Positions 1 through 8,526 are shown, counted from the stretch's first letter. The stretch: DNA of 20,641 nt from an uncultured Methanobrevibacter sp. (GCA_902795935.1 CADBMS010000111.1:1-20641), one strand, 5' to 3'. The notes: generated by a model not told the origin, from the sequence alone. Program-made: numbers and translations.

Positions 1-313
1 TGTGAATTTAGCGGGAAGATTTGGTGTTTTAGACATTGACAATAACCAAAAAATCTCAAATTTCGCTGAAAAAACAAAAGAGGACGGTGGATGGATTAAT
101 GGAGGATTTATGGTTTTAGAACCAGAAGTATTAGATTATATTAATGATGATACAACTATTTTTGAAAAAGATCCTTTAGAAAAATTAGCGCAAGATGGTG
201 AGTTAAAATCATATAAACATAAAGGTTTTTGGAAATGTATGGATACTAAGCGAGATCATGATGCTCTTGAAAAAATGTGGTTAGAAAATAATGCATCATG
301 GTGTATTTGGTAA
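1..313 (+). CDS. rfbF: Glucose-1-phosphate cytidylyltransferase, C-terminal part
   Basis: This is the last 103 or so residues of a nucleotidyltransferase that makes CDP-glucose from CTP and glucose 1-phosphate, the entry step to CDP-3,6-dideoxyhexoses in the cytosol. The visible part has the family-typical stretch GWINGGFMVLEPEVLDYI, then an E-K-D-P-L-E-K-L segment, the GFWKCMDTKRD motif and a natural end with aromatic residues (SWCIW). The N-terminal nucleotide-binding half lies before the window; the full family length is about 257 residues. The GTG at position 2 is only the first in-frame codon here, not a real start. The gene leads directly into rfbG, whose best start is 15 bases past this stop, so the two are very probably co-transcribed. 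The assignment is strong because the next two genes are the following steps of the same pathway. Confidence 0.93.
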   Translation, partial: VNLAGRFGVLDIDNNQKISNFAEKTKEDGGWINGGFMVLEPEVLDYINDDTTIFEKDPLEKLAQDGELKSYKHKGFWKCMDTKRDHDALEKMWLENNASWCIW

Positions 314-327
314 TAGTTGGTGAAAAA

Positions 328-1401
328 TTGGAAAATTTTTTTAAAAATAAAACTATTTTAATTACAGGACATACTGGATTTAAAGGTTCTTGGATTTCTA
401 AAATTTTAAGTAATTGGGAATCAAATGTTATAGGGTACTCACTTGAACCTGAAACTAATCCAAATTTATATAATCTATTAAAGTTAGATACTAAAGTTAC
501 TTCAATCATTGGAGATATTAGGGATTATAATTTATTAAAAAGAGTTTTTGACGAATATTCACCAGAACTAGTTATTCATATGGCTGCTCAACCCATAGTA
601 AGAATAAGTTATACTAAACCACATTACACATATGAAACTAATGTTATGGGTACTGTGAATATTTGTGAATCTATCCGTAACTGTGATTATGTTAAATCTT
701 TTTTAAATGTTACAACAGATAAAGTTTATGAAAATACTAATAAAAACCATTCATTTAAGGAAGATGAAAAATTAGATGGTTATGATCCATATTCTAACAG
801 CAAATCATGTTCTGAATTAGTTACTCATTCTTATAATAATTCTTTTTTTAAAGATATGGATTTAAGTTGTTCTACAGCAAGAGCAGGAAATGTTATTGGA
901 GGAGGAGATTTTTCAATAGACAGGATAATACCTGATTGTGTGAAAGCCTCTATAAAAAATGAGGATATTATTATTAGAAACCCTTACTCTATACGACCAT
1001 ACCAACATGTATTAGAACCTTTATTCATTTATTTAATGATTATTCAAAAACAATATAAAAATAAAGATTATGCTGGTTATTACAATGTTGGGCCTGATGA
1101 TAATGATTGTATAACAACTGGTAAACTTGCTGATTTGTACTGTAAATTTTTTAACAAAAATAATGAAAATAAAATTAAGTGGATTAATAAATCAGATAAT
1201 GGCCCCTATGAATCAACACTATTAAAATTAGATAATCAAAAAATCAAAGATAAGTTTAATTGGAAACCAGTGTGGAACATTGAAAAATCAGTACAAAAAA
1301 CAGTTGAATGGACAAAAATGTATATTGATGATAAAAATATTATCGAATATACTGATAAACAAATTAATGAATATATTACAACAATTAAAAGGGGAGAATA
1401 A
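328..1401 (+). CDS. rfbG: CDP-glucose 4,6-dehydratase
   Basis: This is an NAD-dependent extended-SDR enzyme converting CDP-glucose to CDP-4-keto-6-deoxyglucose. Counting from the start chosen here, the Rossmann motif TGHTGFKG is at residues 13-20, MAAQP at 85-89, the active-site T-D-K at 130-132 and the catalytic YSNSK (Tyr155, Lys159) follows. The length of 357 residues is usual for the family. A longer frame opens at ATG 298 inside rfbF. I prefer TTG at 328 because GGTG at 319-322 sits five bases upstream and because the resulting N-terminus (M-E-N-F-F-K-N-K) matches where known family members begin. With ATG 298 the protein would be ten residues longer and overlap rfbF by 16 bases. The family and role are clear; only the start is in doubt. 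Confidence 0.93.
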   Translation: MENFFKNKTILITGHTGFKGSWISKILSNWESNVIGYSLEPETNPNLYNLLKLDTKVTSIIGDIRDYNLLKRVFDEYSPELVIHMAAQPIVRISYTKPHYTYETNVMGTVNICESIRNCDYVKSFLNVTTDKVYENTNKNHSFKEDEKLDGYDPYSNSKSCSELVTHSYNNSFFKDMDLSCSTARAGNVIGGGDFSIDRIIPDCVKASIKNEDIIIRNPYSIRPYQHVLEPLFIYLMIIQKQYKNKDYAGYYNVGPDDNDCITTGKLADLYCKFFNKNNENKIKWINKSDNGPYESTLLKLDNQKIKDKFNWKPVWNIEKSVQKTVEWTKMYIDDKNIIEYTDKQINEYITTIKRGE

Positions 1402-2743
1402 TATTTTCGAAAATAAAACAGAAAAAGAAGCTAAAAAAGAAATTTTAAATTTAGTAGAAGAATATGCTAAAAAATTTCATAATATTCCTGAAAAATATGT
1501 TGAAGGAAATAAAATATCATATGCATCTAGAGTTTATGATGAAAAAGAAATAATCAACCTTGTTGATAGTTCTTTAGAATTTTGGTTAACTAGTGGCAGG
1601 TATACTATCGAATTTGAAAAAAAGTTATCCGAATATCTTGGGGTTAAATATTGTTCATTTGTAAATTCAGGTTCATCAGCTAATTTACTGTCGTTTATGG
1701 CACTTACATCACCATTACTTGAAGAACGACAAGTAAAAAGAGGTGATGAAATAATTACAGTTGCTGCTGGTTTTCCTACAACAATTGCACCCATAATACA
1801 GTATGGTGCAATACCTGTTTTTGTCGATGTAACAATTCCACAATACAATATTGATATAAATCTATTAGAAGATGCATTATCCGATAAAACTAAAGCAATT
1901 ATGATAGCACACACATTAGGTAATCCTTTTAACTTGAAATACATAAAAGAATTTTGTGAAAAACATGACTTATGGTTAATTGAAGATAATTGTGATGCAT
2001 TAGGTAGTACTTATACTATTAACGGTGAAAAAAAGTTAACTGGAACAATTGGAGATATTGGTACCAGTAGTTTTTACCCACCACACCATTTAACAACAGG
2101 TGAAGGAGGGGCTGTTTACACGGATAACCCTTTACTAGCTAAAATTGTAAAATCATTTAGAGATTGGGGAAGAGATTGTCAATGCCAATCGGGACAAGAT
2201 AATTTATGTGGAAATAGGTTCACTAATAAGTATGGAGAATTACCTGTAGGTTATGATCACAAATATGTTTACTCACATTTTGGTTATAATCTTAAAGCTA
2301 CTGATATGCAAGCAGCAATAGGCTGTGCTCAAATAGAAAAATTCCCTTCGTTTGTTGAAAAAAGAAAAGAAAACTTTAACAGAATATTAAATGGATTAGA
2401 ATCAGTTCAAGATAAATTAATACTTCCAGAAAAAGCAAGTAATTCAGATCCTAGTTGGTTTGGTTTTATGATTACTGTTAAAAAAGGAGTGAAAAGAAAT
2501 CATATAGTTCAATATTTAGAAGAAAATGGAATACAAACTAGAATGTTGTTTGCAGGAAATATTACAAAACATCCTTGTTTTGATGAAATAAGGGGAGATA
2601 CTACAAAATACAAAATTATTGGAAATTTAGAAAATACAAATCGTATAATGAATGATACATTTTGGATAGGTGTTTATCCAGGTATGGGTAAAGATAAAAT
2701 AGATTATACAATAAAATGTATTAAAAAAGCATTATGTAAATAA
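1367..2743 (+). CDS. rfbH: CDP-4-keto-6-deoxyglucose 3-dehydrase (E1)
   Basis: This PMP-dependent, [2Fe-2S] enzyme removes the C3 hydroxyl of CDP-4-keto-6-deoxyglucose on the way to 3,6-dideoxyhexoses. It has the aminotransferase fold but not transaminase chemistry: the usual PLP-binding lysine is replaced by histidine in the PPHHLTTGEGG motif (His240-His241 from ATG 1367). The iron-sulfur cysteines are present as C271-x-C273-x7-C281, with C209 as the likely fourth ligand. The motifs GSSANLL and ITVAAGFPTT and the C-terminal FWIGVYPGM are family hallmarks. The nearest canonical start is ATG 1367, which overlaps rfbG by 35 bases and has no clear ribosome binding site. A better-placed start is the unusual ATT at 1403, six bases after GGGGAG, giving 446 residues and the family's normal N-terminus. 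The reductase partner (RfbI/DdhD) is not in the window. Confidence 0.93.
   Translation: MNILQQLKGENNIFENKTEKEAKKEILNLVEEYAKKFHNIPEKYVEGNKISYASRVYDEKEIINLVDSSLEFWLTSGRYTIEFEKKLSEYLGVKYCSFVNSGSSANLLSFMALTSPLLEERQVKRGDEIITVAAGFPTTIAPIIQYGAIPVFVDVTIPQYNIDINLLEDALSDKTKAIMIAHTLGNPFNLKYIKEFCEKHDLWLIEDNCDALGSTYTINGEKKLTGTIGDIGTSSFYPPHHLTTGEGGAVYTDNPLLAKIVKSFRDWGRDCQCQSGQDNLCGNRFTNKYGELPVGYDHKYVYSHFGYNLKATDMQAAIGCAQIEKFPSFVEKRKENFNRILNGLESVQDKLILPEKASNSDPSWFGFMITVKKGVKRNHIVQYLEENGIQTRMLFAGNITKHPCFDEIRGDTTKYKIIGNLENTNRIMNDTFWIGVYPGMGKDKIDYTIKCIKKALCK
1390..1405 (+). promoter_or_regulatory. Ribosome binding site pointing to an ATT start for rfbH
   Basis: AGGGGAG at 1390-1396 is a strong match to the archaeal anti-Shine-Dalgarno sequence. 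It is followed after six bases by ATT (1403-1405), in frame with rfbH. No ATG, GTG or TTG lies in the correct frame at this distance. The site overlaps the last codons and the stop of rfbG, so translation of the two genes is probably coupled. Confidence 0.5.
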
Positions 2744-2907
2744 TTCTAGTATTATTTACAAAAATTAAATATTTCATAAGGATATCTTATCAATATATTA
2801 AGAATTTATAGTTCAATAATATTTTAGATGATATATCCAATATTTAAATCAAAATATAATTTTACAATTATTTAATAGGATGTTTTTCAAAAAAATGGAG
2901 TTATTAC

Positions 2908-3690
2908 ATGAATATCATTGAAGAAAAAATGGTTGAAATTCTAAAATTTTTAAAAAAAGATTATGGAATAATAGCAGTTAAATCTGAATTTGAAACAGAA
3001 GGTTCAAGAAAAGATGAATTAACAAAATTAAGAGACATTATTTCAAAATCCGGGCTGAAAATGTATATAAAAATTGGAGGATGTGAAGCTGTACGAGATC
3101 TTGATGACTGTAAAATATTAAATGCTGAAGGCATTATGGCTCCTATGATAGAAACACCATTTGCTGCATCAAAATTTTATAATGCATATAAAAAAGTATT
3201 TCCTTCAAAAGAAGATAGGAACATTGACAAAATTATTAATCTAGAAACCATAACAGCATATAAAAATATGGAAACTATTTACAAAGAAAATCAAAATTTT
3301 TTAGATACTGTTGTTATAGGGCGAAGTGACTTTTCAAAATCTTGTGGGATTCCAAAATCAGAAATTAATGGAAAGGAAATGATGGACTATTGTAAAAATA
3401 TTATTGATGTTGCAAACGATTATGGATTTAACACTGCTTTTGGCGGTACTATATCAATTAATAGTATTAACTTTATTAAAGAACTTCAAGACTCAGTTGA
3501 TAGAATTGAAACTAGAAAAATAATATTTGATATAAATAAATTGAATAATAATTATAAGGAAGCTATTGATTTAGCTATAAGATTTGAATATCTTTATTTG
3601 CAAAATAAATTACAATATTATCAAACCATTGTAGATGAAGATCAGAATAGATTTAATGATTTAAAACAAAGGGTTGATGTAGAATTATAG
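2908..3690 (+). CDS. HpcH/HpaI (citrate lyase beta-like) aldolase family protein
   Basis: This 260-residue protein looks like a metal-dependent class II aldolase of the HpcH/HpaI/citrate-lyase-beta superfamily, a TIM barrel that makes or breaks carbon-carbon bonds next to pyruvate or a related enolate. Supporting segments are YIKIGG at 53-58, GIMAPMIETP at 75-84 (barrel strand with the conserved Glu), INLET at 110-114 and VVIGRSDFS at 135-143, where Arg and Asp match family active-site positions. The last 60 residues are charged and helical. The ATG has GGAG seven bases upstream. A 164-base gap separates it from rfbH, so it may start its own transcript. Only seven bases separate it from the sugar kinase. 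The substrate cannot be read from sequence; cleavage or synthesis of a 2-keto-3-deoxy sugar acid is the obvious guess beside a KDG-kinase-like protein. Confidence 0.78.
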   Translation: MNIIEEKMVEILKFLKKDYGIIAVKSEFETEGSRKDELTKLRDIISKSGLKMYIKIGGCEAVRDLDDCKILNAEGIMAPMIETPFAASKFYNAYKKVFPSKEDRNIDKIINLETITAYKNMETIYKENQNFLDTVVIGRSDFSKSCGIPKSEINGKEMMDYCKNIIDVANDYGFNTAFGGTISINSINFIKELQDSVDRIETRKIIFDINKLNNNYKEAIDLAIRFEYLYLQNKLQYYQTIVDEDQNRFNDLKQRVDVEL

Positions 3691-3697
3691 TGATTTT

Positions 3698-4720
3698 ATG
3701 GAAAAAGTAGTTACATTTGGGGAGATAATGTTAAGATTATCCCCTATAGGTTTCAACAGATTTGTTCAAGCAGATACATTTGATATTAATTATGGAGGTA
3801 GTGAAGCTAATGTTGCTGTTTCATTAGTAAATTATGGTATCCCAGTTGAATTTATCACAAAATTACCTGATAATGAAATTGGGCAAAGTGCACTAAATAA
3901 TTTAAGACAATATGGTGTTGGAACCAAATATATTCAAAAAGAAGGTGAAAGATTAGGAATATATTTTTTTGAAAAAGGATCTAGTCAAAGACCTTCAAAA
4001 GTAATTTACGATAGAAAAAATTCTGCAATATCAAAATCTAAACTTGTTGATTTTAATTGGGAAGAAATATTTAAAAATGTTACTTGGTTTCACTTTTCAG
4101 GCATAACACCAGCTTTAAGTAAAGAAATGGCAAAAATAACAATAGAAGCATGCAAACAAGCTAAAAAATTAGGTTTGACAATAAGTTGTGATTTAAATTA
4201 TCGTTCTAAATTATGGTCACAAAATGATGCTTATAATGTAATGTCAAAAATTATTAAATATGTGGATGTGTGCATTGCAAATGAAGAAGATATAGAAAAA
4301 ATATTTGGAATAGTTGCAAAAAATACTAATGTTTCAATTGGCAAAATAGATTATTCTTCTTATGAATCTGTAGCAAAGAAATTTCATGAAAAATATGGTT
4401 GTAATATTATTGCTTGTACTTTAAGAACATCTTTATCTGCTAGTGATAATAAATGGGCTTCAGTATTATTTGATGGTGATAAATTCTATCATTCCAAAGA
4501 GTACTTAATCCATATTGTTGACCGTGTTGGAGGCGGAGATAGCTTTTCAGCAGGATTAATATATGGTTTTATTAATAATATCCCATTAGATAAAACTTTA
4601 GAATTTGCTACAGCAGCAAGTTGTTTAAAACACAGTATTGAAGGAGATTGTAATTTAGTCACTGTTGAAGAAGTGAATAGTTTAGTAGATGGTAATAAAT
4701 CTGGAAGAGTACTAAGATAA
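3698..4720 (+). CDS. PfkB-family sugar kinase, 2-keto-3-deoxygluconate kinase-like
   Basis: This is a ribokinase/PfkB-family kinase of 340 residues. It has the N-terminal substrate-binding motif GGSEANVA at 33-40, the SCDLNYR segment around 163-169, and the C-terminal signature DRVGGGDSFSAG at 275-286, in which Asp281 is the catalytic base and GGGD forms the anion hole. The N-terminal pattern (TFGEIMLRLSP) and DLNYR are typical of the 2-keto-3-deoxygluconate kinase branch, so phosphorylation of a keto-deoxy sugar acid is likely but not proven. The family is cytosolic and ATP-dependent. It sits between the aldolase (7 bases upstream) and the ThDP enzyme (10 bases downstream), which suggests the three work on connected substrates. 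The ATG follows a GTGAT motif that overlaps the aldolase stop codon. Confidence 0.87.
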   Translation: MEKVVTFGEIMLRLSPIGFNRFVQADTFDINYGGSEANVAVSLVNYGIPVEFITKLPDNEIGQSALNNLRQYGVGTKYIQKEGERLGIYFFEKGSSQRPSKVIYDRKNSAISKSKLVDFNWEEIFKNVTWFHFSGITPALSKEMAKITIEACKQAKKLGLTISCDLNYRSKLWSQNDAYNVMSKIIKYVDVCIANEEDIEKIFGIVAKNTNVSIGKIDYSSYESVAKKFHEKYGCNIIACTLRTSLSASDNKWASVLFDGDKFYHSKEYLIHIVDRVGGGDSFSAGLIYGFINNIPLDKTLEFATAASCLKHSIEGDCNLVTVEEVNSLVDGNKSGRVLR

Positions 4721-4730
4721 AAGGGATAAT

Positions 4731-6557
4731 ATGAAAATAAGAGTAGCAGATTATATTGCACAATTTTTAGTGGAGAATAACATCAATACAGTTTTTACAG
4801 TTGTTGGTGGTGGAGCTATGCATTTAAATGATGGTTTAGGACATAATAATAGCTTAAAATGCATTCATAACCACCATGAACAAGCATGCACTATTGCTGC
4901 TGAAGGATATTATAGAATGTCAAATAAACTTCCAGCAGTATGCGTTACAACAGGTCCAGGAGGAACTAATGCAATTACAGGAGTTTTAGGATCATATCTT
5001 GATTCGATTCCAATGTTAATTATTTCAGGCCAGGTCAAATATGAAATGACTGTTGATAGTACTGGATTAAATTTGCGTCAATTAGGAGATCAAGAATGGA
5101 ATATTATTTCAACAATAGAAACTATGACCAAATATTCTGAAATGATTATTAATCCCAATAAAATCAAATATTCTCTTCAAAAAGCAATATATTTAGCTCT
5201 AAATGGACGGCCAGGGCCATGTTGGATTGATATACCTTTAGATGTTCAAGGCGCCATAATCGATACTGATGATTTAATTGAATTTAATCCAAATGAATTA
5301 AACCCAAATTTAGGAGATCCAGTTACCCCTGAAATTTTAGATAAAATAATAAAAAAGATTGAAAATGCCGAAAGACCAGTTATTTATGCTGGAAGTGCTA
5401 TTAGAACAAATAATGCATATTCATCATTTTTAAATATAATAAATAAATTACAGATTCCAGTTGTAAATGCTTGGAATGCAACAGATTCTTTAGAATACGA
5501 CAATCCATTAACTGTAGGATGCGGTGGTTCTTTTGGAGATAGAGCAGCAAATTTTGCAGTTCAAAATAGTGATTTGATTTTATCATTAGGTTGTAGATTA
5601 AGCACCAGACAAGTGTCTTTTGCTTATGAAAGTTGGGCTAGGGAAGCTTATAAAATTATGGTAGAAATTGATCCAGCAGAAATAGAAAAACCCACAATTG
5701 ATATTGATATGCCTATTCAATCAGATATTAAAGAATTTTTAGAAAAATTCGATGAATATCTTAAAAAAGAATATCATAATACTAAGTTTGATAATTTAAA
5801 ATGGATAACCCAATGCAATATTTGGAAAGAAAAATATCCTGTATGTGATGAATCTAAATATCAACAAGATGAAATTAATGTTTATGCATTTTTAGATACT
5901 TTATCAGATTGTATGAAAGAAAATGATAAAATTGTTGTAGCAAATGGTGCTGCATGTGCTTGTATTCATGGATATAAATTAAAAAAAGGACAAAGATTAG
6001 TTGTTAATTCTGGTTCTGCATCAATGGGTTATGATTTACCTGCCGCTATTGGAGCATGTTTTGGAATGGATGGAGATGAAATCATATGTGTTTGTGGTGA
6101 TGGAAGTATACAAATGAATTTACAAGAATTACAAACCATTATTCACCATAATCTCCCTATAAAAATATTTTTAATAAATAACGATGGCTATCAATCCATT
6201 AGAATTACACAACGTTCTTTCTTTGAAGAACCTTTTATTGGTATAGGATCTGATAGTGGAGATATTAGTTTCCCAAATATGGAAAAAATTGCAAAAGCAT
6301 ATGGATTTAAATATATTAGTTGTTCTTCAATTGATAACTTAAAAAATAACATTAATGACACATTAAACACCACAACTCCAATAATTTGTGAAATATTTGT
6401 AGATACTAAACAATCATTTGAACCCAAATCTGCTTCAAAGAAATTACCTAATGGAAAAATGGTATCTGCACCCTTAGAAGATATGAAACCATTCCTTGAT
6501 AAAAAAGAACTAAAAGAAAATATGTACATTGATTTAATAGATGATTGGAGCGATTAA
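4731..6557 (+). CDS. ThDP-dependent acetolactate synthase-like enzyme (YerE-like candidate)
   Basis: This 608-residue protein has the three-domain layout of the acetolactate synthase/pyruvate oxidase family. The N-terminal Pyr domain carries the cofactor-activating Glu50 (HHEQA) and the TTGPGGTNA loop at 73-81. A central domain follows at about 200-340. The C-terminal PP domain has the ThDP/metal motif GDGS at 456-459, ending at NND 483-485. No acetolactate synthase small subunit lies next to it, and it sits between sugar genes, so branched-chain amino acid synthesis is unlikely. In bacteria a related ThDP flavoenzyme (YerE) adds a two-carbon unit from pyruvate to C4 of CDP-3,6-dideoxy-4-ketohexose. 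With rfbFGH upstream and an SDR downstream, the same job is the best guess here. Other 2-hydroxyacyl transfers to a keto sugar remain possible. The ATG follows AAGGGA, and the stop overlaps the next start. Confidence 0.82.
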   Translation: MKIRVADYIAQFLVENNINTVFTVVGGGAMHLNDGLGHNNSLKCIHNHHEQACTIAAEGYYRMSNKLPAVCVTTGPGGTNAITGVLGSYLDSIPMLIISGQVKYEMTVDSTGLNLRQLGDQEWNIISTIETMTKYSEMIINPNKIKYSLQKAIYLALNGRPGPCWIDIPLDVQGAIIDTDDLIEFNPNELNPNLGDPVTPEILDKIIKKIENAERPVIYAGSAIRTNNAYSSFLNIINKLQIPVVNAWNATDSLEYDNPLTVGCGGSFGDRAANFAVQNSDLILSLGCRLSTRQVSFAYESWAREAYKIMVEIDPAEIEKPTIDIDMPIQSDIKEFLEKFDEYLKKEYHNTKFDNLKWITQCNIWKEKYPVCDESKYQQDEINVYAFLDTLSDCMKENDKIVVANGAACACIHGYKLKKGQRLVVNSGSASMGYDLPAAIGACFGMDGDEIICVCGDGSIQMNLQELQTIIHHNLPIKIFLINNDGYQSIRITQRSFFEEPFIGIGSDSGDISFPNMEKIAKAYGFKYISCSSIDNLKNNINDTLNTTTPIICEIFVDTKQSFEPKSASKKLPNGKMVSAPLEDMKPFLDKKELKENMYIDLIDDWSD

Positions 6558-7465
6558 TGATGAAAATCATTATTACAGGATCAACAGGAATGATTGGTTT
6601 AGCATTAATCGAACTATTACATGAAAAACATGAAGTAATTGCTATTGTTAGACCTGATTCTCCAAATAATGATAAATTATACAAATATTCTGACATAACA
6701 ATAATTCCCTGCGATATAAGTAACCTTAAATCATTAAAAAATAAAATTTCACATGGAGATTTATTTTTCCATTTAGCATGGTCAAAAACTTATGGAACAA
6801 TTAATAGAAATGATATTCATTCCCAACTAAAAAATATTGAATATACTCTAGATGCTACACAATTAGCATATGACATTGGTTGTCATAGCTTTGTTGGTGC
6901 GGGTTCACAAGCCGAATTTGGCATACATGATAAACTATTAACAGAAAATACAAATATTAAGCCAATAACCGGTTACGGGATAGCTAAATATGCTGCAGGC
7001 AATTTAAGTAGAATTTTTTCCAACCAATTAGGAATTAAACATTGTTGGACTAGAATTTTAAGTGTTTATGGTCCTGGAGACAATAATTCATTGATTGGAT
7101 CTTTAATTAAATCTATTTTAAAAAATGAAAAATTTGATACAACACCAGGTGAACAAATTTGGAATTATATCTATTCAATTGATTGTGCTAGAGCTTTATA
7201 TAAAATAGCAATTTATGGAAAAAATAATAAAACATATATAATATCTGGAGAAGAAGAAAAACAGTTAAAAGAATATATTTTAAAAATCCGTGACTTAATT
7301 AATCCAGAATATGAAATAGGTTTTGGAAAAAGGAAATATAATAAAAATCAAGTTAAATATATGTCAGGAGACATATCACAACTTAAAAAAGACACTGGAT
7401 TTAAAATAAAATACTCCTTTGAAGAAGGCATTCTAGAAACTATTAATTACTTTATAAAACAATGA
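6557..7465 (+). CDS. NAD(P)-dependent extended-SDR sugar reductase/epimerase
   Basis: This 302-residue protein is an extended short-chain dehydrogenase acting on nucleotide sugars. It has the Rossmann motif GSTGMIG at 8-14, an acidic/basic cofactor edge near VRPDS at 31-35, the active-site Ser117 in GAGSQAEFG and the catalytic Tyr140-xxx-Lys144. The GSQAE-[FY]-G form is seen in SDRs of dideoxy- and deoxysugar clusters. I chose ATG 6557, which shares one base with the upstream TAA stop and has GGAG six bases before it; a longer frame from 6545 lies inside the previous gene. This tight overlap implies coupled translation with the ThDP enzyme. In the yersiniose route the matching step (YerF) reduces the added acetyl branch, which is the favoured inference. 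A plain C4 ketoreductase of the abequose/paratose synthase type is the main alternative. Confidence 0.85.
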   Translation: MMKIIITGSTGMIGLALIELLHEKHEVIAIVRPDSPNNDKLYKYSDITIIPCDISNLKSLKNKISHGDLFFHLAWSKTYGTINRNDIHSQLKNIEYTLDATQLAYDIGCHSFVGAGSQAEFGIHDKLLTENTNIKPITGYGIAKYAAGNLSRIFSNQLGIKHCWTRILSVYGPGDNNSLIGSLIKSILKNEKFDTTPGEQIWNYIYSIDCARALYKIAIYGKNNKTYIISGEEEKQLKEYILKIRDLINPEYEIGFGKRKYNKNQVKYMSGDISQLKKDTGFKIKYSFEEGILETINYFIKQ

Positions 7466-7497
7466 TATAAGTTATTATTAATATTTTTTAAATTAAG

Positions 7498-8526
7498 ATG
7501 GATAAAATGATAGAAAATAAATTAGAATTAATTTTAGTTACATACAACCGCGCCCAATATCTTGAGAACACTTTAAAACAATTTTTTAATAGTCCTTTTA
7601 AAAATTGTAAATTTACAATTTTAGATAATTGTTCACCAGATAACACATCTAAAGTATGTGAAAAATATTCTAAATTATTTCCAAATATGGAAGTTATAAG
7701 ACATAACCGAAATATTGGAGGAAATGCTAATATCACCCAAGGTTTAAGAACATCCACATCAGAATACACATGGTTACTTGCTGATGATGATGATTATGAT
7801 TTTTCAGAATGTGATGATGTAATTGAAGCTGTTTTAAGTGATAAATATGATTTTATTCATGTATCATCACCACTCCTCCCATCAAATAAAAAAAATAAAA
7901 ATGATAAAGATTTAACAGAAATTATTGAAGACTATGATAAAAATAGAGAAATTCGTGCTTTAGAATTAGTTAAACTTATAAAAGGAAAATATTTTATGGA
8001 TCTTGCTTTTATTTCATCATATATTTTTAAAACCAAACTCCTTGATTCAGATGATATTATTAAAGCATATGATAATGTTCCAAATTTCTTTCCACAATTT
8101 TCATTTATTAGTAAAACTGTTAATGAAAATTTTTTATTATATAGAGCAAAACAAGATTTAATTATTCAAGGCAATAATCCTGAAAACGATGCTGAACATA
8201 CATACACATATACAAAATTTTACGAAGGTTGGTTGAATGTAGGGCTGATGATAAATGATAAAAAAATAAGAAAAATTTTCTATAAAAATTTAGATAATCA
8301 TTCCATACCCACTAATAATTACCTTATTGTCCTTCCTGTTGCAATTATGACTGACAAAGCGTTAAATAAAAAAAACATAAAATATAATACCATTTCATTA
8401 ATCGCAGTTTTATATAAACATACAGGGTGGATTAAAGGATTTATATTATCCATATATTTGATATTAGTATACTTAGTACCAGGTTCAGTTTATAAAATAT
8501 TATTTGAAAAAATATATGCTAAATAG
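7498..8526 (+). CDS. Family 2 glycosyltransferase
   Basis: This 342-residue protein is a GT-A fold, inverting GT2-type glycosyltransferase, probably working at the cytoplasmic face of the membrane. The N-terminus has ILVTYNRAQYLENTL (about 12-26), then ILDNCSPDNTS at 41-51, the RHNRNIGGNANI loop at 68-79, and the metal/nucleotide DxD-type motif LLADDDDYD at 93-101. The C-terminal 25-30 residues are strongly hydrophobic and end in a basic tail, so the protein may be membrane-associated. The ATG at 7498 is the first of two close in-frame ATGs (the other at 7507), and neither has a strong ribosome binding site. It lies 32 bases after the SDR and closes the sugar cluster, so it probably transfers the sugar made upstream. 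Donor and acceptor cannot be told from sequence. Confidence 0.88.
   Translation: MDKMIENKLELILVTYNRAQYLENTLKQFFNSPFKNCKFTILDNCSPDNTSKVCEKYSKLFPNMEVIRHNRNIGGNANITQGLRTSTSEYTWLLADDDDYDFSECDDVIEAVLSDKYDFIHVSSPLLPSNKKNKNDKDLTEIIEDYDKNREIRALELVKLIKGKYFMDLAFISSYIFKTKLLDSDDIIKAYDNVPNFFPQFSFISKTVNENFLLYRAKQDLIIQGNNPENDAEHTYTYTKFYEGWLNVGLMINDKKIRKIFYKNLDNHSIPTNNYLIVLPVAIMTDKALNKKNIKYNTISLIAVLYKHTGWIKGFILSIYLILVYLVPGSVYKILFEKIYAK

Noticed and set aside
1280..1402. ATG 1280 as the start of rfbH
   Set aside because: It would put 40 residues of rfbH inside rfbG, has no ribosome binding site, and the extra residues do not resemble the family.
1534..1944. 136-residue frame on the minus strand opposite rfbH
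   Set aside because: It lies entirely opposite a clear family gene and shows no recognisable motif.
4731..6557. The ThDP enzyme as biosynthetic acetolactate synthase (ilvB)
   Set aside because: No small regulatory subunit or other branched-chain amino acid gene is adjacent, and it is tightly linked to sugar genes. Not fully excluded.
7441..7769. Minus-strand frame opposite the start of the glycosyltransferase
   Set aside because: No ribosome binding site or motif; the + strand frame carries an intact GT2 domain.
1..8526. Sugar cluster as a recently inserted mobile island
   Set aside because: No transposase, integrase, tRNA or flanking direct repeat is seen in the window. The left edge lies outside, so transfer cannot be ruled out.
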